DNA from: Microbacterium trichothecenolyticum
GTDB lineage: Bacteria; Actinomycetota; Actinomycetes; Actinomycetales; Microbacteriaceae
Assembly (NCBI RefSeq): GCF_030818955.1
Contig: NZ_JAUTBF010000001.1
Location: forward strand, 1,860,001-1,924,000
Direction: 5' to 3'
DNA: 64,000 bases
Within the stretch, counting starts at the first letter, position 1, and each line of letters starts with the position of its first letter. Under the pieces are notes generated by a model. The model did not search any database. It saw nothing but the letters and a program-made list of their open reading frames with translations, and was not told the origin of the DNA. This document shows, one piece after another, positions 47,619 through 55,893 of this stretch. The translations under genes and the position numbers were made by a program.

Positions 47619-48005
47619 TCAGTCGCCCTTCCGCCTTCGGCGACCCCGGGCGATGACCACGACCGCACCGATGCCGATGACCACCGCCGCCGCCAAGGGG
47701 ATCAGCACGAACGCATAGCGGCCGGCCGTGGCCGCGGCGTCGGGCTCCGTCCGTGAGGAGTCGTCGGCGAGCGCGGAGAGATCAGTCCCGGTCGTGACCC
47801 GACCGGCGGAGGAGGAGGCGATGGCTCCCCCAACCGCCGCAGTGTCATTCGGGCGCATCGCGGGGGCGACATCGCCGGCGGACGCGGCCGGCACCGTCGC
47901 GACGACGGCGATATGCGGCGACGAAGCGGCGTGAGCCGCGACCGGTGCGGAGGCCAGCACGGCGCCCCAGGCGAACGTGGCCAGAGCGAGTGTGGTGATG
48001 CGCAC
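47619..48005 (-). CDS. Exported protein with C-terminal membrane anchor
   Basis: The 128-residue protein has a Sec signal peptide ending AAHAAS, a low-complexity Ala/Thr/Ser middle, and a C-terminal helix followed by ARGRRRRKGD. This is a cell-wall-protein-like layout, but no LPxTG-type motif precedes the helix. The GTG at 48005 has a GAAGGGA site. An upstream start at 48032 is possible. Function unknown. Confidence 0.65.
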   Translation of the reverse strand: MRITTLALATFAWGAVLASAPVAAHAASSPHIAVVATVPAASAGDVAPAMRPNDTAAVGGAIASSSAGRVTTGTDLSALADDSSRTEPDAAATAGRYAFVLIPLAAAVVIGIGAVVVIARGRRRRKGD

Positions 48006-48132
48006 GAGGATCCCTTCGACGGTGCGGGACACGATAGCCCGGACCGCGGGGAGACGAACGGCGGTGGACGTCGCCCCGGAAGACCGCTACGCGATTTCGT
48101 TAGGCTGTGGGCACGACGCCGAGAGGAGCGCC

Positions 48133-48360
48133 ATGCGATCGATCCGGAGTTTGCGGGGCCCCGCGCTGTGCGCGGCGGCCGCATTCGTGTTCGCGGCGCC
48201 GACGCTGTTCCTTCCGGCGGATTCGCCGACAGGAGCGAAGGCCGGGTTCCTCATCGCGGGAACCGTCGTGCTCGTCCTCGGGGCGATCGACATCCGCCGC
48301 GACGGGACCACTCGAGCGAACGCACGCCGGTCGGATGCGCCGTCGGCCACCGAAGAATGA
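48133..48360 (+). CDS. Small membrane protein
   Basis: The 75-residue protein has two hydrophobic segments (LCAAAAFVFAAPTLFL; AGFLIAGTVVLVLGAI) and a charged tail. The ATG at 48133 follows GAGAGGAG. Unrecognised family. Confidence 0.55.
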   Translation: MRSIRSLRGPALCAAAAFVFAAPTLFLPADSPTGAKAGFLIAGTVVLVLGAIDIRRDGTTRANARRSDAPSATEE

Positions 48361-48528
48361 CGGCCGCGGGCTCCTCGGCGGGCGAAGACGACCGCGGTGG
48401 AGTCTTCCCGCATCGCGATCGAGTGCAGGTTCTCCCCCAGGAAGTACGCGACTGAGGGGCACATCGTCGTCCGCACGGGTCCAGACGAGCGGCATGGAGG
48501 CCCGGGCGGTGCGCGACGTTGCACGCAG

Positions 48529-48903
48529 TCAGGCCGCTCGAGCGAGCGACCGTCCCGCGCCCACCGCCCGCGTAGCGGAACGGGTCGGCGCTTCGCTGTC
48601 GGATGCGCCGAGATCGATGTCGAGGCTGAGTCCACGTGCGGAGTTGGCGTCGTTGGCCATGCGCTTCAGCAGGTTCTGATCCAGCGTCTCGGGCTGTTCG
48701 GACTCGAAGACGAAGCGCAGCGGAATCGAGGGCTGCAGCCAGATGGTGGACCTCCCCGCGGGCTCGTCCGCTCCGTGCACCCAGGACAACGTGAAGCTTT
48801 CACCGCGACGCAGCTTGGTCGCGACGACCACTTTGACGTGCGCCAGCAGGCCGTCATCGACGGTGATCGGCTCGGTGGTCGTACCGTAGAAAAGCTTGGC
48901 CAT
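48529..48903 (-). CDS. DUF7882-like protein
   Basis: The 124-residue protein starts MAKLFYGTTTEPITVDDGLL with AHVKVVVATKLRRGESFTLS, a pattern typical of a family abundant in Microbacteriaceae and annotated DUF7882. These proteins were formerly mislabelled as ATP-dependent DNA ligase. The second half (STIWLQPSIPLRFVFES) includes a conserved beta-strand pair. Cytoplasmic, role unknown. It is divergent from the short gene at 48984. Confidence 0.72.
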   Translation of the reverse strand: MAKLFYGTTTEPITVDDGLLAHVKVVVATKLRRGESFTLSWVHGADEPAGRSTIWLQPSIPLRFVFESEQPETLDQNLLKRMANDANSARGLSLDIDLGASDSEAPTRSATRAVGAGRSLARAA

Positions 48904-48940
48904 GATATTCCCCTCTGATCATTGCTCGATTCAGAACTTA

Positions 48941-48953
48941 CTAGTTAGACTAG
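48941..48953. promoter_or_regulatory. Candidate operator CTAGTTAGACTAG
   Basis: A 5-bp perfect inverted repeat with a 3-base spacer lies midway between the divergent DUF7882-like gene and the short gene at 48984, in an unusually AT-rich patch. It could be a binding site for an unlinked regulator. Confidence 0.4.
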
Positions 48954-48983
48954 CGAATAGACAAGCGAGATATTAGGGACGAC

Positions 48984-49157
48984 ATGACCACCACGAACAC
49001 CGCACCACCCGGGTACTGGCACGGCGACTGCGTCGACGAGGGCCGAGGGGTTCGCGTCGTGGAGGCGATGCGGGGGCACTCCCGCGACGAGACGCCGATA
49101 CACCGACGCATGCCGTCCCCGATGACGATGGTGCACCTCGAGGAGGTCACCGCGTGA
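48984..49157 (+). CDS. Short hypothetical protein coupled to transglutaminase gene
   Basis: A 57-residue frame (MTTTNTAPPGYWHGDCVDEG to EVTA) whose stop overlaps the GTG of the following transglutaminase-like gene in the GTGA style. The overlap and the well-placed AT-rich promoter region support real translation. It has one Cys, several His and no membrane helix. No family recognised. Confidence 0.5.
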   Translation: MTTTNTAPPGYWHGDCVDEGRGVRVVEAMRGHSRDETPIHRRMPSPMTMVHLEEVTA

Positions 49158-49942
49158 ACGCTCGCGTCACCGCCGAGATTGAGCTGCAGGTCGACACGGA
49201 GGCCGATGTCGTCCTGTCGATCGCGGCGGCATCCGGCTGGCCCACACGGGAGCGGCTCGTCGTGACGGGAAGCGCCGGGGACGTCGCCGCCACCGAGCAC
49301 GAAGACCACCACGGCGGGCGCCTTCATCGCGCGCACCTGCCGGTCGGATCCGTGCGGATCTTCTACGAAGCCGAGACCGCTGCACCGACTGCCCCCGCGC
49401 CGACGGACGACCTCGACTCCGTGCGCTACCTGCGGCCCAGCCGCTATGTCCCGTTCGACGCCCTGACCACCATCCCCGACATCGACGCGACATCGGACCG
49501 GGAGGTGGTGGCGCGCGTGCCGAAGTGGGTCTTCGAGAACCTGTCGTATGTCAGCGGGTCGAGCGGACCCGCCGACACCGCGGCCGACACGCTCACACGC
49601 GGCGAGGGCGTCTGCCGTGATTACGCCCACGTGACCATCGCCCTGCTGAGGGCCGCGGGCGTGCCCGCTCGGCTCGTATCGGTCTATGCGCCCGGACTGG
49701 AGCCGATGGATTTCCACGCCGTCGTCGAGGCCTTCGTCGACGGGCGCTGGGAGGTCGTGGATGCCACCCGCCTGGCGCCTCGCACGCACTACGTGCGTAT
49801 CGCGACAGGTCGCGACGCCGCCGACACAGCTTTCCTGACGACGCTGTCCGGCGCGGTGTCACTGAGCTCGGTGGAAGTGTCCGCCGTCGCGACCGAGCCG
49901 TTCGTGACCGACGACCACACCGGGACGGTCCTTCTCAAATGA
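49154..49942 (+). CDS. Transglutaminase-like domain protein
   Basis: The 262-residue cytoplasmic protein has the transglutaminase/protease-like core. The nucleophile Cys is in RGEGVCRDYAHVTIALLRA (about residue 153), followed by the His of DFHAVVEAFVDGRWEVVDATR and the Asp of DATRLAPR. The N-terminal ~110 residues form a beta domain. Bacterial members are peptidases or peptide-crosslinking enzymes. Start GTG at 49154, overlapping the stop of the upstream short gene. Confidence 0.88.
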   Translation: MNARVTAEIELQVDTEADVVLSIAAASGWPTRERLVVTGSAGDVAATEHEDHHGGRLHRAHLPVGSVRIFYEAETAAPTAPAPTDDLDSVRYLRPSRYVPFDALTTIPDIDATSDREVVARVPKWVFENLSYVSGSSGPADTAADTLTRGEGVCRDYAHVTIALLRAAGVPARLVSVYAPGLEPMDFHAVVEAFVDGRWEVVDATRLAPRTHYVRIATGRDAADTAFLTTLSGAVSLSSVEVSAVATEPFVTDDHTGTVLLK

Positions 49943-49951
49943 GACCGGAGG

Positions 49952-50635
49952 TCACTCCGCGACGCGGATGACTTCGGCGATGACGCGCGGATCGGCGAGA
50001 ACGCGGAAGTGGCCTCCGGTGTCGAGGCGGACGTTGAGCGCGCCCGCCAGTTCACTGCCTTCGGGGATGTGCGGGTCGAACGTGCCGTAGACGGACACGA
50101 TGCGCGCGTTCGCCGCTGCCGCGGCGTTCAGCGCTCGCATGGTCGCGTCGCCCGAGGCGAAAGCGCGAAGCGACGGTGTGAGCATGAGACGGCTGTACCT
50201 CGACCCGCCGAAAGGCGTCGCCACGGCCACCATCGCCCGCACACGATCTCCGGCCGCCCCGAAGGCCATCACGTGCTTGCCGATCAGCCCGCCCTTGCTG
50301 TGCGCCACCAGCACGACGTCGTCGAGCCCTCGGTCTGCGAGCAGCTCGGCCACGCGCCGCGCGGACTCCGCGACGGGCCGCCGATTACCGCCGAGCTCTG
50401 TGACGACGTGCACAGGATGCCCCCGTTCGTGGAGCACGCTGGCGAGGGGCTCCATGAACCGCCACGTCTCGTAGATGCCGGGCAGGAGCACGATCGGCGT
50501 ACCGTCACCCTCGGCGAGTGCCGCGGGAGCGCTTGCCCCTGTCAGCGCGCGCACCTGCCCGCGCAGGGCGTACACGTAATCGCAGACCCACCATCCCAGG
50601 TCGCGGACGCCGATGCGGATCGCCGAGAACACCAT
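49952..50635 (-). CDS. Alpha/beta hydrolase / esterase-lipase
   Basis: The 227-residue protein has the lipase-like motifs LLPGIYETWRFM (oxyanion), HSKGGLIGKHVM (Ser in AHSKGG), VATPFGG, GTFDPHIP (acidic) and TGGHFRVLADPRV (His). This resembles PGAP1/lipase-class hydrolases. The ATG at 50635 is preferred. The upstream in-frame sequence to 50725 has no match. It converges on the transglutaminase gene (gap 9). Confidence 0.82.
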   Translation of the reverse strand: MVFSAIRIGVRDLGWWVCDYVYALRGQVRALTGASAPAALAEGDGTPIVLLPGIYETWRFMEPLASVLHERGHPVHVVTELGGNRRPVAESARRVAELLADRGLDDVVLVAHSKGGLIGKHVMAFGAAGDRVRAMVAVATPFGGSRYSRLMLTPSLRAFASGDATMRALNAAAAANARIVSVYGTFDPHIPEGSELAGALNVRLDTGGHFRVLADPRVIAEVIRVAE

Positions 50636-50754
50636 GGCCCCATCCTGTCGAGCCCGATACGAACAGTCAGCCCGGTTGCGCCGATGCCGCCGCACATCGA
50701 CTCGACTCGCGCAACCCTGGATCACAGCCCGCGCTCCCGCCGTATCTTGTCGCC

Positions 50755-51003
50755 ATGGACATCTCCGACATCCGCTGGAACGAGCCCGCTCGTCAGAAGA
50801 TCCTCGATGACGCCGACGCGGTCCTCCGTGAAGCCGTCGTGGCGATCGCCCGCGAAAGCGAAGGGATCTCCTCCGACGACGCCTTCGCGCAGATCAATGC
50901 CCGCATCAAGGACCGCTTCATCGATTACGAGCCGGGTCCGGACATTCGCAGCTACGCCGACGCGATCGCCGCGGGAGAGATTCCGACCGACGACGCCGGC
51001 TGA
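50755..51003 (+). CDS. Small hypothetical cytoplasmic protein
   Basis: This 82-residue, mostly helical acidic protein (MDISDIRWNEPARQKILDDA, then SSDDAFAQINARIKDRFIDY and GPDIRSYADAIAAGEI) was not recognised by family. No membrane helix or metal motif. The ATG at 50755 is the first in a region free of opposing coding sequence. Confidence 0.55.
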   Translation: MDISDIRWNEPARQKILDDADAVLREAVVAIARESEGISSDDAFAQINARIKDRFIDYEPGPDIRSYADAIAAGEIPTDDAG

Positions 51004-51200
51004 TCTCCGCTCGCCCCTCCCCAAGGCGGACGTGAACCTGCGCGTGCAGTCATCTCCGCCGGGCGAGCCAGTGAGATCCCGCGGCATCGCCTTCGGATCG
51101 GCTGAGATCCAAGGCGCGCGACGACGCACCGGGCGTAGCGTTCTTCTCACGCGACCCCGGCATCGCCGGCGCGGAAGGCGCCCCTCTCGGCGTCGCCGAC

Positions 51201-51247
51201 GACTCCCGTCCGTCGAGCCCGTCCCCCTCGGGTTCCGGACGGGGGTC
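51201..51247 (-). terminator. Possible terminator after small acidic gene
   Basis: GACTCCCGTCC (51201-51211) and GGACGGGGGTC (51237-51247) pair with one mismatch (stem 11) and a 25-base loop, starting nine bases past the stop at 51256. The loop is long, so this is weak. Confidence 0.35.
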
Positions 51248-51255
51248 GCCCCGGC

Positions 51256-51444
51256 TTAGCGGTCTTCGCCGTAGGCGCGGATGCTGCGCAGATCGTCTTC
51301 GAGGTCTTCTTCGGCAGCATCGTCGTCATGCACGACCGCGTCGGCTTCGCGCTGATCCTGCGCCCCCTGCTTCTTCTCCTCGGCGCCGGCGTCGGTGGCA
51401 CCGTCCATGACAGGGGCGTCCTGGGTCTCTTCGCGATCGGTCAT
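51256..51444 (-). CDS. Small acidic protein
   Basis: A 62-residue protein (MTDREETQDAPVMDGATDAG ... DDDAAEEDLEDDLRS) with a consensus AGGAGGAC ribosome-binding site six bases before the ATG at 51444. Highly acidic and probably disordered. The family is not recognised. The strong start signal is the main evidence. Confidence 0.6.
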   Translation of the reverse strand: MTDREETQDAPVMDGATDAGAEEKKQGAQDQREADAVVHDDDAAEEDLEDDLRSIRAYGEDR

Positions 51445-51532
51445 GTCGTCCTCCTCGAACGGGTCGTGCTGGCATCCTGACCGCGCGGTCCTCCCGGTCG
51501 GCCGGGGCTTGCGCCGACCGACCCGGAGGTGC

Positions 51533-54103
51533 TCACACGCCGTGATGCGCGGGATGACGGCGCTCGAGCGCAGCCCCTTCGACGTCGACGTCGGGCACGA
51601 TGCGATCGAGCCAGCGCGGTAGCCACCACGCCGCACGGCCGAGCACGTGCATGATCGCCGGCATGAGCAGCATCCGCACGACGAAAGCGTCGAAAAGCAC
51701 GCCGAGCGCGAGCCCCAGACCCATCGATTTGATGATCACCGAGTCGGAGGCGATGAAGCCCGAGAACACCGCGATCATGATGATCGCCGCGGCCGTGACG
51801 ACGGTGCGGCCCGCGCGCAATCCCTGGGCGACGGCCAGACGCGGTGGCGCCCCGTGCGCCCACGCTTCGCGCATGCCGGTGGCGAGGAAGAGCTGGTAGT
51901 CCATCGCGAGTCCGAACAGGATGCCGACGAGGATCACCGGCAAGAAGCTCAGGATAGGCCCCGGATTATGCACTCCGAGGAGTCCGCCGAGCCAGCCCCA
52001 TTGGAAGACCGCGGTGACGGCGCCGTAGGTGGCGAACAACGACAGGACGAATCCGGCGGTGGCGATCAGCGGCACCAGCAGGGAGCGGAACACCATGACC
52101 ATGATGAGGAATGACAGTCCCACCACGACGACGAGGTAGATCGGCAGAACCTCTGCCAGGCCCTCCGAGATGTCGATGTTGATCGCCGCCGCGCCGGCGA
52201 CGCCGAGGTCGAGGTCGCCGCCGACCGGCGGGAGCGCCCGGAGTTCTCGCACGAGCTGCTCCGTCGACACCGCGTTCGGCCCCTCACGCGGGATCACCTG
52301 GAAGGCGGCGAGCGTGCGGTCCTCCGACACGGCGACCGGGGCCACCGCGGCGACATCGTCCTGCGAGAAGAGCTCGCGCGCGACGGCGAGCTGGATTCCC
52401 TGCACATCCGCTTCCGCGGTGTCGGCAGGCAACGAAGCGGTGACGAGCAGCGGGGCGTTGGCACCGGCGCCGAACGCGTCCTGCGTCCAGGTGAAGGCCC
52501 GATAGGCCGTGGAGTCCTCGGCCTCGGAGCCGCCGTCCGGAAGACCCAAGCGCAGAGACAGGGCGGGGATGGCGACCACCAGCAGCGCCACCGTGGCCAC
52601 CACCATCGTGAGCACCGCGCGGAGCGTGGACATCGGGCGCGCGGCGCCGACGGTGGGGACGGATCCGGTCCGAGCGGTGCGACGGGGGTGAGCATCCGCC
52701 GACGCCTCGGGGGAGGAAGCGGCGGCAGCGGCCGCGCGGGCGCGTGCTCGCGCGCTGAGAATCCGCGGGCCGGCGAGTCCGAGCAGCGCCGGCGTCAGCG
52801 AGATGGCGATGAGCACCGCGACCAGCACGCTGACCGCCCCCGCCGTCCCCATCAGCCCGAGGAACGGGATGCCGGTGATGTTCAACGCGAGCAGAGCCAC
52901 GATGACGGTCGCGCCGGCGAAGACGACGGCATTGCCCGCGGTGCCGTTGGCCAGGCCGATCGACTCCCCCACGTCGGCGCCGTGAAGCAGCTGCCGCCGG
53001 TGGCGGTAGAGGATGAACAGCGCGTAGTCGATGCCCACCGCGAGCCCCAGCATCACGCCGAGGATCGGGGTAACGGATGCCATCTGAACCAGCCCCGAGA
53101 ACGACAGGGTGGCCATGGCGCCGATGGCTACGCCGACCAACGCGGTGACGATGGGAAACGACGCGGCCAGCACGGACCCCAGCACCACGACGAGCACGAT
53201 GGCCGCGACGGCGACGCCGATGGCTTCGCCCACACCGAGGATCTCGGGGACGCCCTGGGAGATCTCCGTGTTGAAGGCGACCTGTACGCCGGCCACCGGC
53301 TCGGAGAAGTGCTCCACGACGGACTCCTTCGAGTCCTCCGACAGCTCCAGTCGCGGTTCGCCGAAGGAGACGTTGACGATCGCGGTGGAACCGTCGTCGG
53401 AGACCAGGCGGATGGCATCCGCGAACGACAGCAGCTGCGCGCCCTGGTCGAGTTGCGCCTGCTGCGCGGCGATCTGAGCCAGACCGTCGCTCACCTGCGT
53501 CTGCTGCTGTTCCAGCGCGGAGCGCTGCTGGTCGAGCTGCGCCTGCTGCGTGTCGAGGACGTCGAGCTGCGCCTGCTTCTGCGCGGCAGGCAGCGGAGCC
53601 TCCTCGGCCTGAGCGCGGCCCGCGTCGAGCTGCTGCTGCGCAGCGGCGATCTGGGCGAGACCGGCGTCGAGCTGCTGCTGGCCGGACTCGGCTTCGCTGC
53701 GAGCCGCGCCGAGTTGCCGACGCCCATCGGTGACCTGCTGCCGTCGGTCGTCGAGCTGCTGCTGGGCGGCGAAGGGATCGGTCACGCGCGCGACGTCGGG
53801 CAGATCACCCGCGGAGTTCACCAGTGCCGTGATCGCGTTCTTCTGCTCGGCGGTGAGCGGCGCGCCGTCGTCGGTGCGGAACAACACCGCGCCGGAAGCT
53901 CCGCTGAAGTCGGGGAGCGCGTCCTGCAGTTTCGCGATCACCTCGCCGGATGCCGTCCCGGGGATGTCGAAGCTCGAGCTCAGCCCTTTGAATCCGAGGA
54001 GGAACCCGCCCACCACCACGCCGAGGATGACCACCCATGCGACGATCACCGTCCACGCGCGGCGCGCCGCAAGAAGTCCCAGACGATGCAGCAGTTCAGC
54101 CAT
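51533..54103 (-). CDS. MMPL/RND-family transporter with coiled-coil domain
   Basis: The 856-residue protein has the MMPL plan: one N-terminal helix, an extracellular domain, then five plus five or more helices with a second extracellular domain. The RND-type motif GLAVGIDYALFILYRHRRQL is in the first half, and GLAMDYQLFLATGMREAW is the matching region in the second half. Unusually, the first extracellular domain (residues ~95-235) holds a long Gln-rich coiled coil (repeats of QQQLDAG and AQLDQ). Exports lipids or drugs. Likely repressed by the divergent TetR. Confidence 0.9.
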   Translation of the reverse strand: MAELLHRLGLLAARRAWTVIVAWVVILGVVVGGFLLGFKGLSSSFDIPGTASGEVIAKLQDALPDFSGASGAVLFRTDDGAPLTAEQKNAITALVNSAGDLPDVARVTDPFAAQQQLDDRRQQVTDGRRQLGAARSEAESGQQQLDAGLAQIAAAQQQLDAGRAQAEEAPLPAAQKQAQLDVLDTQQAQLDQQRSALEQQQTQVSDGLAQIAAQQAQLDQGAQLLSFADAIRLVSDDGSTAIVNVSFGEPRLELSEDSKESVVEHFSEPVAGVQVAFNTEISQGVPEILGVGEAIGVAVAAIVLVVVLGSVLAASFPIVTALVGVAIGAMATLSFSGLVQMASVTPILGVMLGLAVGIDYALFILYRHRRQLLHGADVGESIGLANGTAGNAVVFAGATVIVALLALNITGIPFLGLMGTAGAVSVLVAVLIAISLTPALLGLAGPRILSARARARAAAAAASSPEASADAHPRRTARTGSVPTVGAARPMSTLRAVLTMVVATVALLVVAIPALSLRLGLPDGGSEAEDSTAYRAFTWTQDAFGAGANAPLLVTASLPADTAEADVQGIQLAVARELFSQDDVAAVAPVAVSEDRTLAAFQVIPREGPNAVSTEQLVRELRALPPVGGDLDLGVAGAAAINIDISEGLAEVLPIYLVVVVGLSFLIMVMVFRSLLVPLIATAGFVLSLFATYGAVTAVFQWGWLGGLLGVHNPGPILSFLPVILVGILFGLAMDYQLFLATGMREAWAHGAPPRLAVAQGLRAGRTVVTAAAIIMIAVFSGFIASDSVIIKSMGLGLALGVLFDAFVVRMLLMPAIMHVLGRAAWWLPRWLDRIVPDVDVEGAALERRHPAHHGV

Positions 54104-54223
54104 GCGGGGGGGGTCCTCTCATGCGGTGCGCGCGAGGGAGCACCGTCGGCTCCGACCAGTGCGGCAAAGATAACACGCACCGTCTCGTCTCGTTTTCTCG
54201 TCGCATCCCGCAGAATGTGTGTC

Positions 54224-54829
54224 ATGGCTCTTCCGCGCAGTGGCCCCGTCCGCAGCGAAGCCGCGCGCCTGGCAATCCTTCGTGCGGCCGCGTCTCTGCT
54301 CACCGAGCGCGGGTACGACCACCTGACGATGGAGGGGATCGCCCGGCAGGCGGGAGTGGGCAAGCAGACGATCTACCGGTGGTGGCCCAGCAAGGGCGAC
54401 GTGATCGCCGAGGCAATCCTCGAAGGGCATCTGCTCGCCGCACGACGCGAACCACCCGACACCGGTGACGCACGCGCGGATCTCGCCACCTGGCTGGTCG
54501 AGCTGTTCTCCCTTCGATCGAGCCCAGAGGGCGAAGGGCTGCTGCGCTCCTTCATCGCCGCCGCCGCGGGCAACGCCGAGACCGGCCGCCGTCTACGCGC
54601 CGAGATCCTCGCCGCTCCCCTGATGCTCCGATTGTCGCGGGCGATGGGCGTCGCGACCGGTCCCCGGCTCGATGCCGCCGCCGACGCCCTGCTCGGTGCC
54701 GTGATCCTGCGCGCACTGAGTCGCGAGGAGTTCGGCGCCGACGACATGCTCGCCCTCGTCGACGTCATCGTGGGCACACATCCGCGCGCGGAAGAAGACA
54801 CCGCGTCGCCCGCTGCGTCGGTGGGATAG
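54224..54829 (+). CDS. TetR-family transcriptional regulator
   Basis: The 201-residue protein has an N-terminal HTH (AILRAAASLLTERGYDHLTM; GVGKQTIYRWWPSKGDVIAE) and a ligand-binding helical domain. It stands divergent to the MMPL gene with a 120-base gap that contains CGTCTCGTCTCG direct repeats, so it probably represses both. Ligand unknown. Confidence 0.88.
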   Translation: MALPRSGPVRSEAARLAILRAAASLLTERGYDHLTMEGIARQAGVGKQTIYRWWPSKGDVIAEAILEGHLLAARREPPDTGDARADLATWLVELFSLRSSPEGEGLLRSFIAAAAGNAETGRRLRAEILAAPLMLRLSRAMGVATGPRLDAAADALLGAVILRALSREEFGADDMLALVDVIVGTHPRAEEDTASPAASVG

Positions 54830-54873
54830 CGTCGAGAGGACATGCATCTTCCGACCCGATCCGTGAGCCCCCG

Positions 54874-55848
54874 ATGAACCGACCGAAATTGCAGGACGTC
54901 GCCGCGCGCGCCGGGGTCTCGGTCGCGACCGCCTCGCGCGTGCTGAACAACAGGGGCTACCTCAGCGACGACATCCGGCGGCGCGTCGACGAAGCGGTCG
55001 CTGAACTGGGATATCGCCCCAACGAGATCGCACGCTCACTGATCGGCCAGCGATCGGCACTCGTGGGGCTCATCGTGCCCACGGTCGCCGACGCCTTCTT
55101 CGGCGAGTTGGCGACGCACGTCGAGGGCGCCCTCGCGCAACGCGGATACAAGATGCTGCTGTGCGACTGCCACAACACGCCCGAGCGCGAGGAGAAGTAC
55201 CTCGACCTTCTGCAGGGCAACCGGGTCGACGGCATCATCACGTCCACGCACAACCGGAACGTGGCGGGGTACGGACGCGCCGATCTGCCGATCGTCGCGA
55301 TCGACCGACGACTGGGCGAGCAGATTCCGACAGTGCGAAGCGACAATCGCACGGGTGGTTTCCTCGCCACGGAACACCTCATCGCGCGCGGATCGCGCTC
55401 GGCGGTGCACATCACCGCCACCGATCATCCCGGCAACGAGCGCGCCGCCGCGTACCGGGAACGCATGGCGGCCCACGGCCTGGAGGCACGCGTCATGGCC
55501 TACGGATTCGGCGCCTCCGTCGACGAGCGTCGAGCCGCGATCGAGACGTGGTTGACCGTGAATCCGTGCGACGGCGTCTTCGCCAGCGACGACGTGACAG
55601 CGCTGATGGCGTTGGATTGGGCCCGAAAGACCGGACGGCGCGTACCGGAGGACCTGCGGATCGTCGGATACGACGGCTCCGCCGCCCTGCACACCGCGGT
55701 GCCGGGACTCACCACGGTGCGTCAGCCGATCGAACGAATGGCTGTCCGCGCGGTCGAGGTCCTCGTGGCGAGGATGACCGATGCCACGGCATCCGTCGAG
55801 CAGGAACCCCCCCTGCCGGTAGAGCTGCGGCACGGCTGGACGTCGTGA
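54874..55848 (+). CDS. LacI-family transcriptional regulator of the fructan locus
   Basis: The 324-residue protein has an N-terminal HTH (LQDVAARAGVSVATASRVLN, residues ~5-24) with hinge GYRPNEIARSL, then a sugar-binding periplasmic-like domain (GLIVPTVADAFFGELA; DGIITSTHNRN; VGYDGSA). It borders the levan genes, and a perfect LacI-type palindrome lies at 59689-59708. Repression relieved by a fructan breakdown product is the likely mode. It ends at a shared convergent terminator. Confidence 0.9.
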   Translation: MNRPKLQDVAARAGVSVATASRVLNNRGYLSDDIRRRVDEAVAELGYRPNEIARSLIGQRSALVGLIVPTVADAFFGELATHVEGALAQRGYKMLLCDCHNTPEREEKYLDLLQGNRVDGIITSTHNRNVAGYGRADLPIVAIDRRLGEQIPTVRSDNRTGGFLATEHLIARGSRSAVHITATDHPGNERAAAYRERMAAHGLEARVMAYGFGASVDERRAAIETWLTVNPCDGVFASDDVTALMALDWARKTGRRVPEDLRIVGYDGSAALHTAVPGLTTVRQPIERMAVRAVEVLVARMTDATASVEQEPPLPVELRHGWTS

Positions 55849-55884
55849 GCCCGCGACCGCATCACAGGTGCGGCCGCGGGCTCA
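55846..55884. terminator. Convergent terminator between LacI gene and GH32 gene
   Basis: TGAGCCCGCGACCGCA and TGCGGCCGCGGGCTCA pair with one mismatch (stem 16, loop 7) and include the LacI stop codon. Placed to end transcripts from both sides. Confidence 0.75.
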
Positions 55885-55893
55885 CGTGCCGAT

